Assembly: GCA_021029095.1 (NCBI GenBank)
Contig: JAJOHG010000006.1
Coordinates: 62,001 to 126,000, forward strand
DNA: 64,000 nucleotides
Origin: Phellopilus nigrolimitatus
Lineage: Eukaryota; Basidiomycota; Agaricomycetes; Hymenochaetales; Hymenochaetaceae
Direction of reading: 5' to 3'
Numbering within the stretch: the stretch's first letter is position 1; the number at the start of each line of letters is the position of its first letter. The notes beneath the pieces are model-generated. The model was not told the DNA's origin, searched no databases, and worked only from the letters and a program-made list of their open reading frames with translations. A program made the translations under genes and the position numbers. Below are positions 1-8,661 of the stretch, piece by piece.

Positions 1-44
1 CATGTCTGCTGACTACCGCTGACTGTTGCGGCTGATCACAAGTC

Positions 45-52
45 TATATAAA
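45..52 (+). promoter_or_regulatory. TATA box of the RidA-family gene
   Basis: The sequence TATATAAA lies about 90 bases upstream of the ATG at 142, a normal distance for a fungal core promoter. No other element was assigned. Confidence 0.5.
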
Positions 53-141
53 CAAAGGCATCGACGAGTTCAAATCCAGTTTCTTCTATTCAAATTATCC
101 TCCGCCCACTGCAAAGTTTTTGTTTTCCTTTCTTATCCACG

Positions 142-661
142 ATGCCAGAATTTGTCTACACCGATAAAGCGATCCAGCCCATGGCTGTCTTTTCGCAAGC
201 GGCGATCTCGGGCAAGCTCGTTTATGTGTCTGGGAACATCGGCTGCAAGCACGACCTCAGCGGCCTTGTGTCGGACGATGTGAAGAAACAGACAGTATGT
301 ATTAAGCAAGGTGACGAGTCTTTATAAAAACCACATATTTAACCGATGCAACTCTCCCTTTCCGTACAGGAAGTGGCGTTGAATAACATTGCAAAGGTTT
401 TGGAAGAGGCCGGATCTGGTCTGAAGCACATCATTAAGGCGAACTGCTACCTGAAGAATATGGACAGGGACTTTGGAGCTATGAACGAAGTCTACATAAC
501 GGTGCGTAGTCTCCTCCGCATCACTCATGGTTTTATGAGAATGACGGACACGCGTGCAGTTTTTCGACAAGGACAAAATGCCCGCCCGCACGAGTGTCGG
601 CGTCGCGAGTCTGCCACTGGGCGCTTCTGTTGAGATCGAGTGTGTCGCAGAAATCCCTTAG
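142..661 (+). CDS. RidA/YjgF/YER057c family protein (reactive intermediate deaminase)
   Basis: Three exons, 142-294, 370-501 and 560-661, join in frame to a 128-aa protein, the usual length of the family. Introns are 75 and 58 nt with GTATGT/CAG and GTGCGT/CAG borders. Family members hydrolyse reactive enamine/imine intermediates released by PLP enzymes and form trimers in cytosol or mitochondria. Recognisable parts are the N-terminal 'AIQPMAVFSQA' segment, 'LVYVSGNIG', the central 'IIKANCYLKNMDRDFGAMNE' segment and the C-terminal signature PARTSVGVASLPLGASVEIE, which holds the conserved arginine that binds the substrate carboxylate. No organelle targeting peptide is evident. The start is the first ATG in frame and agrees with family length. 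The family is certain; the substrate is not known. Confidence 0.9.
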
Positions 662-978
662 TCTTAATGCGCTTCTGTCAGTAGGTCGAGCCACTACAAT
701 AAACTGCATGTTCTTCTGTCAACGCATAATGATCTAAAATCCTTTCTATGCAAGGTTTTCTCGAAGCTTCATTGTAATGCCGTATTGGATTCTGCAAAAC
801 ACAAGGGTCGTCTGGTAAGCACACATGTTCCTTCTTCGTTGCAATTAGCATTTTCAAATATTGCACAGGAGTCGAGCCCCTTCGAGCTGTCAAGTTTTTC
901 CGAGAATAATTTGAATTGTTGTGAGTGGGGGGAGGGAGGGCAATTGATGTGTCGATTGTTGCCCTCGCCCCCGTAGTA
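662..978. other. gene-free stretch between RidA gene and hAT element
   Basis: This holds the RidA 3' region and the unoccupied flank of the hAT insertion. No coding sequence, RNA gene or repeat was supported. The 3' end is G-rich around 925-950. Confidence 0.5.
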
Positions 979-986
979 GGGAGCAA
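979..986 (+). repeat. 8-bp target-site duplication of the hAT element, left copy
   Basis: GGGAGCAA at 979-986 is repeated exactly at 6237-6244 directly outside the opposite terminus. Eight base pairs is the diagnostic duplication length of hAT transposases. Confidence 0.92.
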
Positions 987-1003
987 TAGTGTTCTCAAAG
1001 GCC
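987..1003 (+). repeat. hAT left terminal inverted repeat
   Basis: Seventeen bases, TAGTGTTCTCAAAGGCC, are the exact reverse complement of 6220-6236. Confidence 0.93.
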
Positions 1004-1175
1004 GGGTCAGACCCGCACTGACCCGGGGTCGACCACCGACCTGACCTGCGGGTCAGGTCGCTAACGGGTCAGGTCAACCTGGGCCGGTGCTGGGTCAGGT
1101 CGAGGTCAGCATTCACCTGAAATTCCTGACCAGGCTTGACCCCCGGCCGACCTTGACCTGACCTCCGACCCGCAA
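1004..1175. repeat. hAT left subterminal repeat array
   Basis: About 170 bases are dominated by GGGTCAGGTC / GACCTGACC-type motifs in both orientations, including a CTGACC-TGCG-GGTCAG hairpin near 1040. A matching array lies inside the right terminus. In hAT elements short subterminal motifs bind the transposase; that role is inferred here. Confidence 0.7.
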
Positions 1176-1507
1176 ATAATTAAGTACTCACGGTATGTTC
1201 AGCACGAGCATTATCAGCACCCGCCGCACCGCCGCCTCTTCGTCGCTCGTCGCCCCGCCAGGCACGAGTCTCCTTTGCTTCGGGTGTTCCGGCAGCACCA
1301 CTCCGCGCCACTCGGTCCTGGAATCACCCTCACCATTGTGTCGTCCAATGTCGGACGGTGGGCTCCCATCACGGCTCACCACGGTCAGAGAGCCAGAGTG
1401 TCGGGCGGTGCCACGATGCGGACACGGAACGACATTTGAGTGACGACTTGAGGACCTTGCCTGACTTCTTGCGAATCAGCAGCATGCTGCTTGTTGATGC
1501 AGACTCG

Positions 1508-1937
1508 AATAGCACTGCATGCCGATCCTTCCGGCTTATGTCATTCAAAGTAAATAGTATCCCCCTTCATTTAACTCAGGATTTCTGCATTGCTAAGAAA
1601 TTCTGAGCACAACATTATTCTAAGATACATCCCAGCTATCAGCTGGCAGTTCAATTTCATATGTTTGCTCCTTTGTTCCAGAGTTATACACAAATCCATC
1701 CAGCTGACAAGTCATGAGGTGAAATAGCACTGCATGCCGATCCTTCTGGCTTATGTCATTCAAAATAAATAATATCCCCCTTCATCTAACTCAGGATTTC
1801 TGCATTGCTAAGAAATTCTGAGCACAGGATTATGCTAAGATACATCCCAGCTATCAGCTGGCAGTCTAATTTCATATGTTTGCTCCTTTGTTCCAGAGTT
1901 ATACACAAAACCATCAGGCTGACAAATTGTGAGGCTC
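1508..1937 (+). repeat. Imperfect tandem duplication, unit about 215 bp
   Basis: Two head-to-tail units begin at 1508 and 1723 with AATAGCACTGCATGCCGATC. They share most of their length, including a TCAGGATTTCTGCATTGC block, with scattered substitutions. They lie in the 5' non-coding part of the hAT element, upstream of the transposase ATG, and may be promoter sequence. Confidence 0.85.
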
Positions 1938-2127
1938 TTGCTAATCAGGTTTGAGACATCGGACCGGAGTGCAGAGTAACCCGGGCAAGATCCATCAGAG
2001 CTGATCAAGTCCTCCTGGCCATGCTGGCCAACTGTAATCGGCTCGGTCTATCCCGTAAACTGTACAGTAGTTTCCTGACGCAATACATGTAATATGGCAT
2101 ATTTTCCTCTTCAGCATTGTGTCCGCT

Positions 2128-5100
2128 ATGGCCTTGGATGATGAACACCCAGACGGCTGTGCTCTCGACAAAAATGGTTCTCTCAAGGATGTCTCAGAAA
2201 TTAATTTCATTTATTCACCGAGTGATCCGGTACCAATTTCTGGTCCCGGAGCTCGAAAGAATGGTCCTCCTTCCTCTCCTACTCCGACTTCGAAAAGGCC
2301 CACTCGCAAGGCCAACCGTGATAAACTCAATCATGCATTGCGCTTCGAAAATGATCAGGACACAGATGCACCAGATTCAGATCCCGACTCCCAGGAATTG
2401 GGTAAGAAGCGTAGACGTGACGATCCTGATCACACTCAGAAGCCGAAGGGTCCCCCTGGGAAGAAGTCGAAACCACCTGGGACAAATAAGAAGTTAACTG
2501 GCCAAAAACCAGCAGGAAAAACCAGTACGAAATGCACATCACAGCCATCTGTTGCTCAGCGGTTCTTGAAGAATCCAGAATCTTTACTCGCTGTCGACAC
2601 TCAATCAGCTTCTGCAGCGGGTGCAGTTTTCCTGCCAGACGACACTACTCCCATTGAATCGACACCAGCCTCTGCGACTCAAAGCACTCCGCAAACTGAA
2701 CTGTCAACAGTCTCTATCAATGTCAATAACTCAATGCAGAAGAGGGGTGCACATTCTCGAGAAGATGTGATGACAATTTTCAAGGAGGTTGTTGTTGATA
2801 AACAGCCAGGGTTTGAGTGCGAAATCTGCATGTAAGTTGCGACTCCTTTTTGAGCTTTTGTCAACGCCATTGCTCGAATATAATCAACTCACATGTATGA
2901 TTCATAGAGATCTTCTTCGTCGGGACCCTGTTAAGTACAAGAAAGACTTGAAAGAGTGTTACTTTGGGAATCTGTCATCGTTACGTCGCCATATTGGGCG
3001 CCAAACGATGGAAGATTTTTTACATTTTCGCACATATGAGAAGCGCTGTATAGAGCATGGTCATACAGATGCGTTCAAGAGTCACCTTGAATATACACTT
3101 CCAAAGGAGTTGAGGGACCAAAAACTCAAAACGGACGATAAGTAAGTGTTTTCTCTCGTCAGTTTAGAACATTTTCTAAAGCTTATATAATGATAGACAG
3201 GCCGTCATTGATAGTTTCTTTGGACCTTCTCAAGACGATGCACGTACCTGGTCAAAGGACGGGCTGGGAGAGCATGTTGAGAATTTCCTTGTTGATACAA
3301 ACACGGTTGGTGTTCGTTCAAATAACTTCAAAATTCATTAATTTAATCCTTTTCCTTTAATCTTAAGGCTCCGAATATCGTCACCCACAAATCCTTTCTC
3401 AAACTCTTGGCTTTTCAACGTGGACCAAAGCACAACGACACGGACATCTCAAGCGCTAATACATACATAAAGAATATTGTTAGTCGTGCAAAGAGTGTGG
3501 AAATGAAACTCAAATCAGAGCTACAGGTATGTGCAGACATTAGCATGCTTCGAACTAATATCTAACAACGGGTTTTAGGCTTCTCCAGGGAAGGTCTCAT
3601 CAACTTACGACGGCTGGACATCCAAGTCAATGACATCATATATGGGTGTAACAGCCCATTGGATAGCGCACGACTGGACAATGCGCTCGCAGATGCTGTC
3701 ATTCTCAGAGCTCAAAGGCAGTCATACAGGTGAGAATCAGGCTGAGCATCTGTACGCAGTCTTCGCAAAGTATGGAATATTGGATAAAGTAAGCAAACAC
3801 CTTTGTATTGCCTGATGATTGTTACAACAACTGATCGTTCTTACAGCAAATGAACTTGACTGGTGATAATGTATCTGTCAATGATGCAACGATGGTGAAG
3901 CTCGCAGCACTCTTCGAAACGCGCAATCAAATTCATATGGATCCGATCGAGCAATGTTCCAAGTTTGTATTGTTTCTATTATTATTAATTATTATTTATT
4001 ACTTAAGCTAAATATGTTTGAAGCTGTTTCGAGCACGCACTCACACTCGCGACAAAAGCGTTCCTCGCGTCACTTCTCCCATCCAATAAAACACCAAATC
4101 TGGCCCAGGAAGCGCAAATACAGCAGTCTCAATCGGAGACGGGTGCTACTGCAAATGCAGGTGGCAGCGAAGAGAGCAATGACGACCTTGAAGAAGACAT
4201 CCGAAATCTCATGAAAGAGGTGGAAAAAGCTGTTGGTGAGCTTACTGAGGGTTCGGATGAGAAACGGCTGCTTGGAGCGGTGCTACTCAAGGTCCGCGGA
4301 TTCATTGCAAAGGTATGAACCTATCCTTTTGTAATCTACCATAAGCAGATAACTAGCATCCTGAGACGAGGGAAACTTTTCCTCCTGGTCACTGTCAATA
4401 AACTGACCCGTCTCTTTTACTTCAGGTCCGCAGATCTCCATCAGCGAAAAGCTACTTTTCGGAATGCTGTAAAGCCGCATCAATAGACATCCTCGAGCTC
4501 GTCCCATATGCTAAGACCCGGTGGCAAACATGGGAAGCGGTGCTGCGTCGCTTCCTTCTTCTTCACAAGGTATGTTTACTCATGCTGCATAATCAATCCG
4601 TCTCTGCATTCCCGGATATCCATATGGAAAGCACGTGCACGTCCACATCCTGCCCTTCGATGATTCTGTCGAGCGCCTCAATGGCAACATTTTTGAGGTG
4701 TATCTTAAGCACTACTTCCTCAACACTTACCATCCCGTGTGGGAGGGAGACAGTTCCGAAGTCCGTGGTGGCATGCATGAAGTCAAGTTCAAAGTTATCG
4801 AGACTAATCTGAGCCTTTTTCTTTAAAGGCTATCGACATTTTCACTCGTAATGCTGACTTCGTTCCAAATGTGCCTCGTGTTGACAAAGGCCAGCCTGCC
4901 TATAGCTCATATAGCTTCTCCGACAAGGAGTGGCAGCTAATAGCGCTGATCCACTGCGTCCTGAAGGTGAGTAAAGATTCTAAGTAAGTCGAGATACGTC
5001 TTATAATCTGCATATATAGGAATCAAATGCTGTTCAACAGCAGTTTTCATCGGACCAGCGGCCGTCTGTATGGCAAGTATTACCAGCACTTGAGTCCTTC

Positions 5101-5967
5101 ATGTCAAAATGGAAAGAATTGCACGACAGCTCCGAATTTCTTATCCTACGTGATTCCCTTTCCAAAGGGATAGAGACGATCGAAAAATATTTCGGAAAGG
5201 CAACAAAATCAAGTGCGCAGGTCATCAATCTCTGTAAGTACTTCATTTCATTTATTTGTATCTTTCTAACTGTGATACGGCATCAGTCTTAAACCCGGTT
5301 TCCAAGGGTGAGTATTTTGCGGCATTCTGGACTGAAGAAGGACAGATATTCGCCAAGGAAACTGTTGAGCAGGTCGTAAGTAGTCCAAATATCTGTGAAA
5401 CAAAACTTTCTAATTATGATCTATTGCTTTTCTCAGTTCGACAAATACAGCTGTGCTGTCACAACTCAGGAAGCAGCATCTGCGGAGGCCTCGCGCGAGA
5501 CATCCAGCACACCATTGTCGACTCCTGGCCCGTCCGCAAGTGCCCCGCAGACATACGGTTATGACCGTTTACGTGCGGCTGCTGAGTCCCGCCGCCGCCG
5601 AGAGGAGAATATACCAAAGGACACCCGAGAGGAACTTACACGCTACAGCAAGGATCCTCTCGAAGATCCAGGGAAACCCATAAATCTGCTCCTGTGGTGG
5701 AAGGTACGGAGTTCTCCTTTGTAGTAAATATCAGTTATAATACTAATGTGATTTATGTAGGCAAACGAGTTTCGTTACCCAGTACTTGCACGGATGGCTC
5801 GTGACTATCTCGCTATCCAGGCATCGTCTGTACCATGCGAACGTCTTTTCTCAATGGCTGGACTTGCCGACACCAACCGGAGAAACCGCATGTCAGTCCA
5901 AACATTCTCGGCCATGCAAACTGTTCGTGACTACAGACAAATGCTTGCACGGCTGGAAAAGACGTAG
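2128..5967 (+). CDS. hAT transposase with N-terminal low-complexity region
   Basis: Thirteen exons (2128-2831, 2908-3141, 3197-3305, 3368-3526, 3579-3788, 3847-3962, 4024-4312, 4426-4569, 4829-4966, 5020-5233, 5287-5375, 5437-5703, 5761-5967) join in one frame to 959 aa. Residues 1-230 are a Pro/Ser/Lys-rich leader. A BED-like zinc finger (CEIC...HIGR) follows. The RNase-H-like core shows TYDGWTS (first catalytic Asp, codon 3609-3611) and TGDNVSVNDATM (second Asp, codon 3864-3866). VRGFIAKVRRSP and TRW are typical landmarks, and the C-terminal dimerisation region carries ASSVPCERLFSMAG (catalytic Glu, codon 5839-5841). The 259-nt intron at 4570-4828 is unusually long. The enzyme cuts and pastes this element in the nucleus. 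The start is the first in-frame ATG; an upstream exon is possible because a good acceptor ends at 2114. Confidence 0.88.
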
Positions 5968-6059
5968 GTATACCTTGAATCTTTATAATTCAGATAATGT
6001 TTAGATACATGAAAATATTGTCTAATGCGCAACCGTGGTTTCTTCGAGTACAACTATAT

Positions 6060-6219
6060 ACTGGGTCAGGAGGCCGACCTCGGGCCGACCCTGACCTGAC
6101 CCAGCAGGTCAGGTCAGCTGCGGGTCAAGGTGGGTCGGGTCGGGGTCAAGGAATTCTCGAAAACTCTGACCAGGCCAGGTCAGGGTCAGGTGGAAAAATG
6201 CCCTGACCTGACCTGACCT
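6060..6219. repeat. hAT right subterminal repeat array
   Basis: About 160 bases of GGTCAGGTC / GACCTGACC-type motifs mirror the left array. The stretch CCTGACCTGACCTGACCTGG directly abuts the right terminal repeat. Confidence 0.7.
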
Positions 6220-6236
6220 GGCCTTTGAGAACACTA
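6220..6236 (-). repeat. hAT right terminal inverted repeat
   Basis: GGCCTTTGAGAACACTA is the exact reverse complement of 987-1003. Confidence 0.93.
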
Positions 6237-6244
6237 GGGAGCAA
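6237..6244 (+). repeat. 8-bp target-site duplication of the hAT element, right copy
   Basis: GGGAGCAA repeats 979-986 exactly. Confidence 0.92.
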
Positions 6245-6444
6245 TAGGGAGCAGAGGGACATGCGCGGGATTGCACTGGCTGCCGAATACGGAAGGCCCG
6301 GCACCCGGCGTCAGCTTAGCTAAGATTAGTCACACCGGCTAGGGCCCTGGGGACCCTCTGGAGAATTCGGGATCGTCACCGGCCTTCTCCGCTTAGCTAA
6401 GATTAGTCACCACGACTTGGCTAAGATCCCCCCCTCCTCGGTCC
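6245..6444. other. short host spacer between hAT and Gypsy elements
   Basis: Two hundred bases without a gene separate the elements. A 20-base direct repeat, GCTTAGCTAAGATTAGTCAC, occurs near 6313 and 6390, about 77 bases apart. No function was assigned. Confidence 0.5.
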
Positions 6445-6449
6445 ATTAT
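6445..6449 (+). repeat. 5-bp target-site duplication of the Gypsy element, left copy
   Basis: ATTAT precedes the 5' LTR and is repeated at 12919-12923 after the 3' LTR. Confidence 0.9.
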
Positions 6450-6844
6450 TGTTATGACACGTATTTTAATTTTCCCTTACCTTGTCTTGAACTTGCGGCC
6501 TCTCAGTATTTAGAGTCACATGATTGCCTAGAGCGTTCTACACTGACGTCATCATGACATTATAGTCTAGACCATGACATCATAGTGACATCATCGACGG
6601 TGACATCATCTATGACATCATTAGCTCCACTAATGTAACTATATTAGGTAGTGTACTGCTTGGTCTGTGCGCACTAGGTTTTAGTATATAAAGAGGCAAT
6701 AAACATCTGGGAAGCTCAATCGAGTTCTCTTAGAATCTCCACCATAAAGTGTGATCCCTTTCTAAGTCAGCTCAGCATTCTCTCTTGTCGTCTTGTGCTT
6801 TGGAGTTTGCGCCTCAGCCTTTTGGTTTGTGGTGTGCTCTAACA
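6450..6844 (+). repeat. Gypsy 5' LTR
   Basis: The LTR starts TGTTATGACA and ends TGCTCTAACA (TG...CA ends), 395 bp. By eye it matches 12524-12918 base for base. It contains a TATATAAA promoter at 6685-6692 and a polyadenylation-like AATAAA at 6699-6704. Confidence 0.95.
6685..6692 (+). promoter_or_regulatory. Gypsy LTR TATA box
   Basis: TATATAAA lies about 30 bases upstream of the inferred transcript start near 6717-6719, which is where the sequence complementary to the primer site begins. Confidence 0.7.
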
Positions 6845-6846
6845 GT

Positions 6847-6857
6847 AGAACTCGATT
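6847..6857 (+). promoter_or_regulatory. Self-priming primer binding site (Tf1 type)
   Basis: AGAACTCGATT begins two bases after the 5' LTR. It is the exact complement of AATCGAGTTCT at 6719-6729, about 30 bases downstream of the LTR TATA box and so at or near the mRNA 5' end. There is no TGG as expected for a tRNA 3'-CCA primer. Tf1/sushi elements prime reverse transcription by folding the mRNA 5' end onto the site in this way. Confidence 0.75.
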
Positions 6858-7467
6858 CTATCCTCATTGCGCATTCTCCAAACATCTCTCTCATCTCTAA
6901 CTCGCCCTCATCTCTATAACTCTTGCCTTGTCGTCGCGACACGTTGCGGCGGCCTGTTTTCACCATTTCACCTCACACTCGACGCGTGCGTTCAGAGAGG
7001 TACAACCTTCGACCACGAGGACATCACCTTCGCCCTGAACAGCACTTCCGACACACCCATCGACTTTCCCTCTTCTACCTTCAACGCCACCACTATCAAG
7101 AACTCCCTCACCTTCGGTTCCCGCTACCTCGTCCTTACCGTCGTTGATCCCTTGATCGACGCTCAGCTTTTTGATAGGAAACCCCCCATACTCCCACATA
7201 CGCGGAAATCAGAGTGTCTGGTTCCACTACCGACTCGCCGTGTATTCACTTTCAAATCCGTTCTTTATTAAACCATCCTTCGCACTCTTGGTGAACTGTT
7301 GGTGGCGCAGGCTTAAGCTAAGCTACTGAGGACAATCCCTCCACGAGTAGTAAGGGACAGGCGAACACCACGTCGTAGCCCTCTCGTGCAACTGCTGAAG
7401 TGTGTGTTGTGGTGCCGTAGTCAGTAGAATTATCTACCGAAACATATTTCGTTGATAATTAGTCACC
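6858..7467 (+). other. Gypsy 5' leader with a coding-like insert
   Basis: This is a 610-base untranslated leader between primer site and gag. From about 6978 to 7190 one frame is open and almost all codons end in C (TTC, GAC, ATC, ACC, AAC), unlike the A/T-ending codons of gag and pol. That pattern suggests a captured host coding fragment, but the peptide was not recognised. Confidence 0.4.
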
Positions 7468-8661
7468 ATGATGGAGAACTTCGATCAGCCGCCACCTTTT
7501 GCCGATGCGCAGGCAGAGGGGCAGCCGCAGCAGCCGCCACCCCCAACCACCCAGGACTTGCTGCACCTCATCGGCATGTTGACGCACCAGGTGCAGGCCT
7601 TGGGAGGAAACGTTGCACACCTCACCCAAACTGTAACCAACCTGGCTGCAGCCCCTCATCCACCACCCGTAATCATGCCAGCACCAGCGGCAGCGGCTCC
7701 CTCACCCAAAATGCCAAAGGTGGCTCCACCGTCGTACTTTGAAGGAAATCAGGAAGAGTCTGAGGGGTGGTTGTTAGAAGTTCGGATCTACCAGGAGACA
7801 CATGCGGCTGAATTCCCAGATGTGGGATCACGTGTCAAATTTGCGTTATCATACATGCGAGGAGAGATGGTGCAGGAGTGGAAGAGGATACACGCGCAGA
7901 GCGTCTATTACACATACGAGGAGTTTGTGACGGACTTCAAGGAGCGATTTGGTGATCCCAACCCGGTTGCCACAGCCATCTCCAAGCTGGACAACATGCA
8001 TCAAGGGAAGGACACCATGGACGCATTCGTGGTAAAGTTTCAGGATGTCGCTTCGCGCACGGGTTACAATGACGCTGCTTTGATTGAAGTCTTCAAAAAG
8101 AAAATTAATGGTCAGCTACTTGCGCGTATGTACGCACTACCGACGATGCCAACCACTCTTTCACGTCACCACGGCATCAACGGATGGTACGAATGGGCAC
8201 AGCGACTCGACCGACAGTGGAGGGAGGGCGAAGCCTATCGTCGTGGTGCAACGGAGCAAAAGCGGGTAGCTCCAGCACAGCAGACAAATGCAGGGAAGGC
8301 GACGCAGACACAGAATCAGACGAGGACGTATCAGCAACCACAGGTGCAGGTACAACCAAATTATGGAAGTTATGGACAGGGTAGGGCTCAGCCGAGTGCG
8401 TCTGGGACGTCGACTACGGGAGCGCCAAAAGACCCTAATGCTATGGATGTGGACCGGACGGGCCGGAGACCACCAGTGAAGTGCTTCAAGTGCGGTCGAC
8501 TTGGACATTATGCGAGGGACTGCAAAGTTGGCCTCGATGTCAGGGCGATGACGTACGACCAGATGCGCGATTATTTTGCTCAGGAGGCTGCTGCACAGAA
8601 GGATAAGGAGGCTCTGGAGGCGAAAGCTAAGGAGCAGGGTTTTCAAAGCGAGTCCAAGTGA
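7468..8661 (+). CDS. gag: Gypsy Gag (capsid-nucleocapsid)
   Basis: A single open frame of 397 aa starts at ATGATG. The first 75 residues are Pro/Gln/Ala-rich. The retrotransposon gag domain spans about residues 90-260, with motifs such as YMRGEMVQEW and FKERFGDPNP. The nucleocapsid zinc knuckle CFKCGRLGHYARDC (CX2CX4HX4C) is at about residue 340, followed by a charged tail. Gag packages the element RNA in virus-like particles. The stop TGA at 8659-8661 lies inside the pol frame; the overlap and the slippery site at 8637 indicate that pol is made as a -1 frameshift fusion. Confidence 0.93.
   Translation: MMENFDQPPPFADAQAEGQPQQPPPPTTQDLLHLIGMLTHQVQALGGNVAHLTQTVTNLAAAPHPPPVIMPAPAAAAPSPKMPKVAPPSYFEGNQEESEGWLLEVRIYQETHAAEFPDVGSRVKFALSYMRGEMVQEWKRIHAQSVYYTYEEFVTDFKERFGDPNPVATAISKLDNMHQGKDTMDAFVVKFQDVASRTGYNDAALIEVFKKKINGQLLARMYALPTMPTTLSRHHGINGWYEWAQRLDRQWREGEAYRRGATEQKRVAPAQQTNAGKATQTQNQTRTYQQPQVQVQPNYGSYGQGRAQPSASGTSTTGAPKDPNAMDVDRTGRRPPVKCFKCGRLGHYARDCKVGLDVRAMTYDQMRDYFAQEAAAQKDKEALEAKAKEQGFQSESK

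Larger units (their letters stand above)
987..6236 (+). mobile_element. Complete hAT-superfamily DNA transposon, 5250 bp
   Basis: The element is bounded by 17-bp perfect terminal inverted repeats (TAGTGTTCTCAAAGGCC at 987-1003 and its complement at 6220-6236) and by a perfect 8-bp direct repeat. Inside are GC-rich subterminal arrays of a GACCTGACC-like motif at both ends, a 215-bp tandem duplication upstream of the gene, and one 13-exon transposase gene on the plus strand without visible inactivating lesions. This is the structure expected of an autonomous copy. The perfect target duplication suggests a recent insertion. Activity cannot be judged from sequence alone. Confidence 0.93.

Noticed and set aside
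979..989. Longer 13-bp direct repeat TAGGGAGCAATAG at both hAT ends taken as the target duplication
   Set aside because: The outer TAG belongs to the 17-bp inverted termini and the flanking host sequence; the exact duplication is the 8-bp GGGAGCAA.
4635..4826. 63-codon frame within the 259-nt hAT intron
   Set aside because: Inclusion would not connect LLLHK to AIDIFTRNADF as in hAT proteins; donor and acceptor around it are good, so it was treated as intron.
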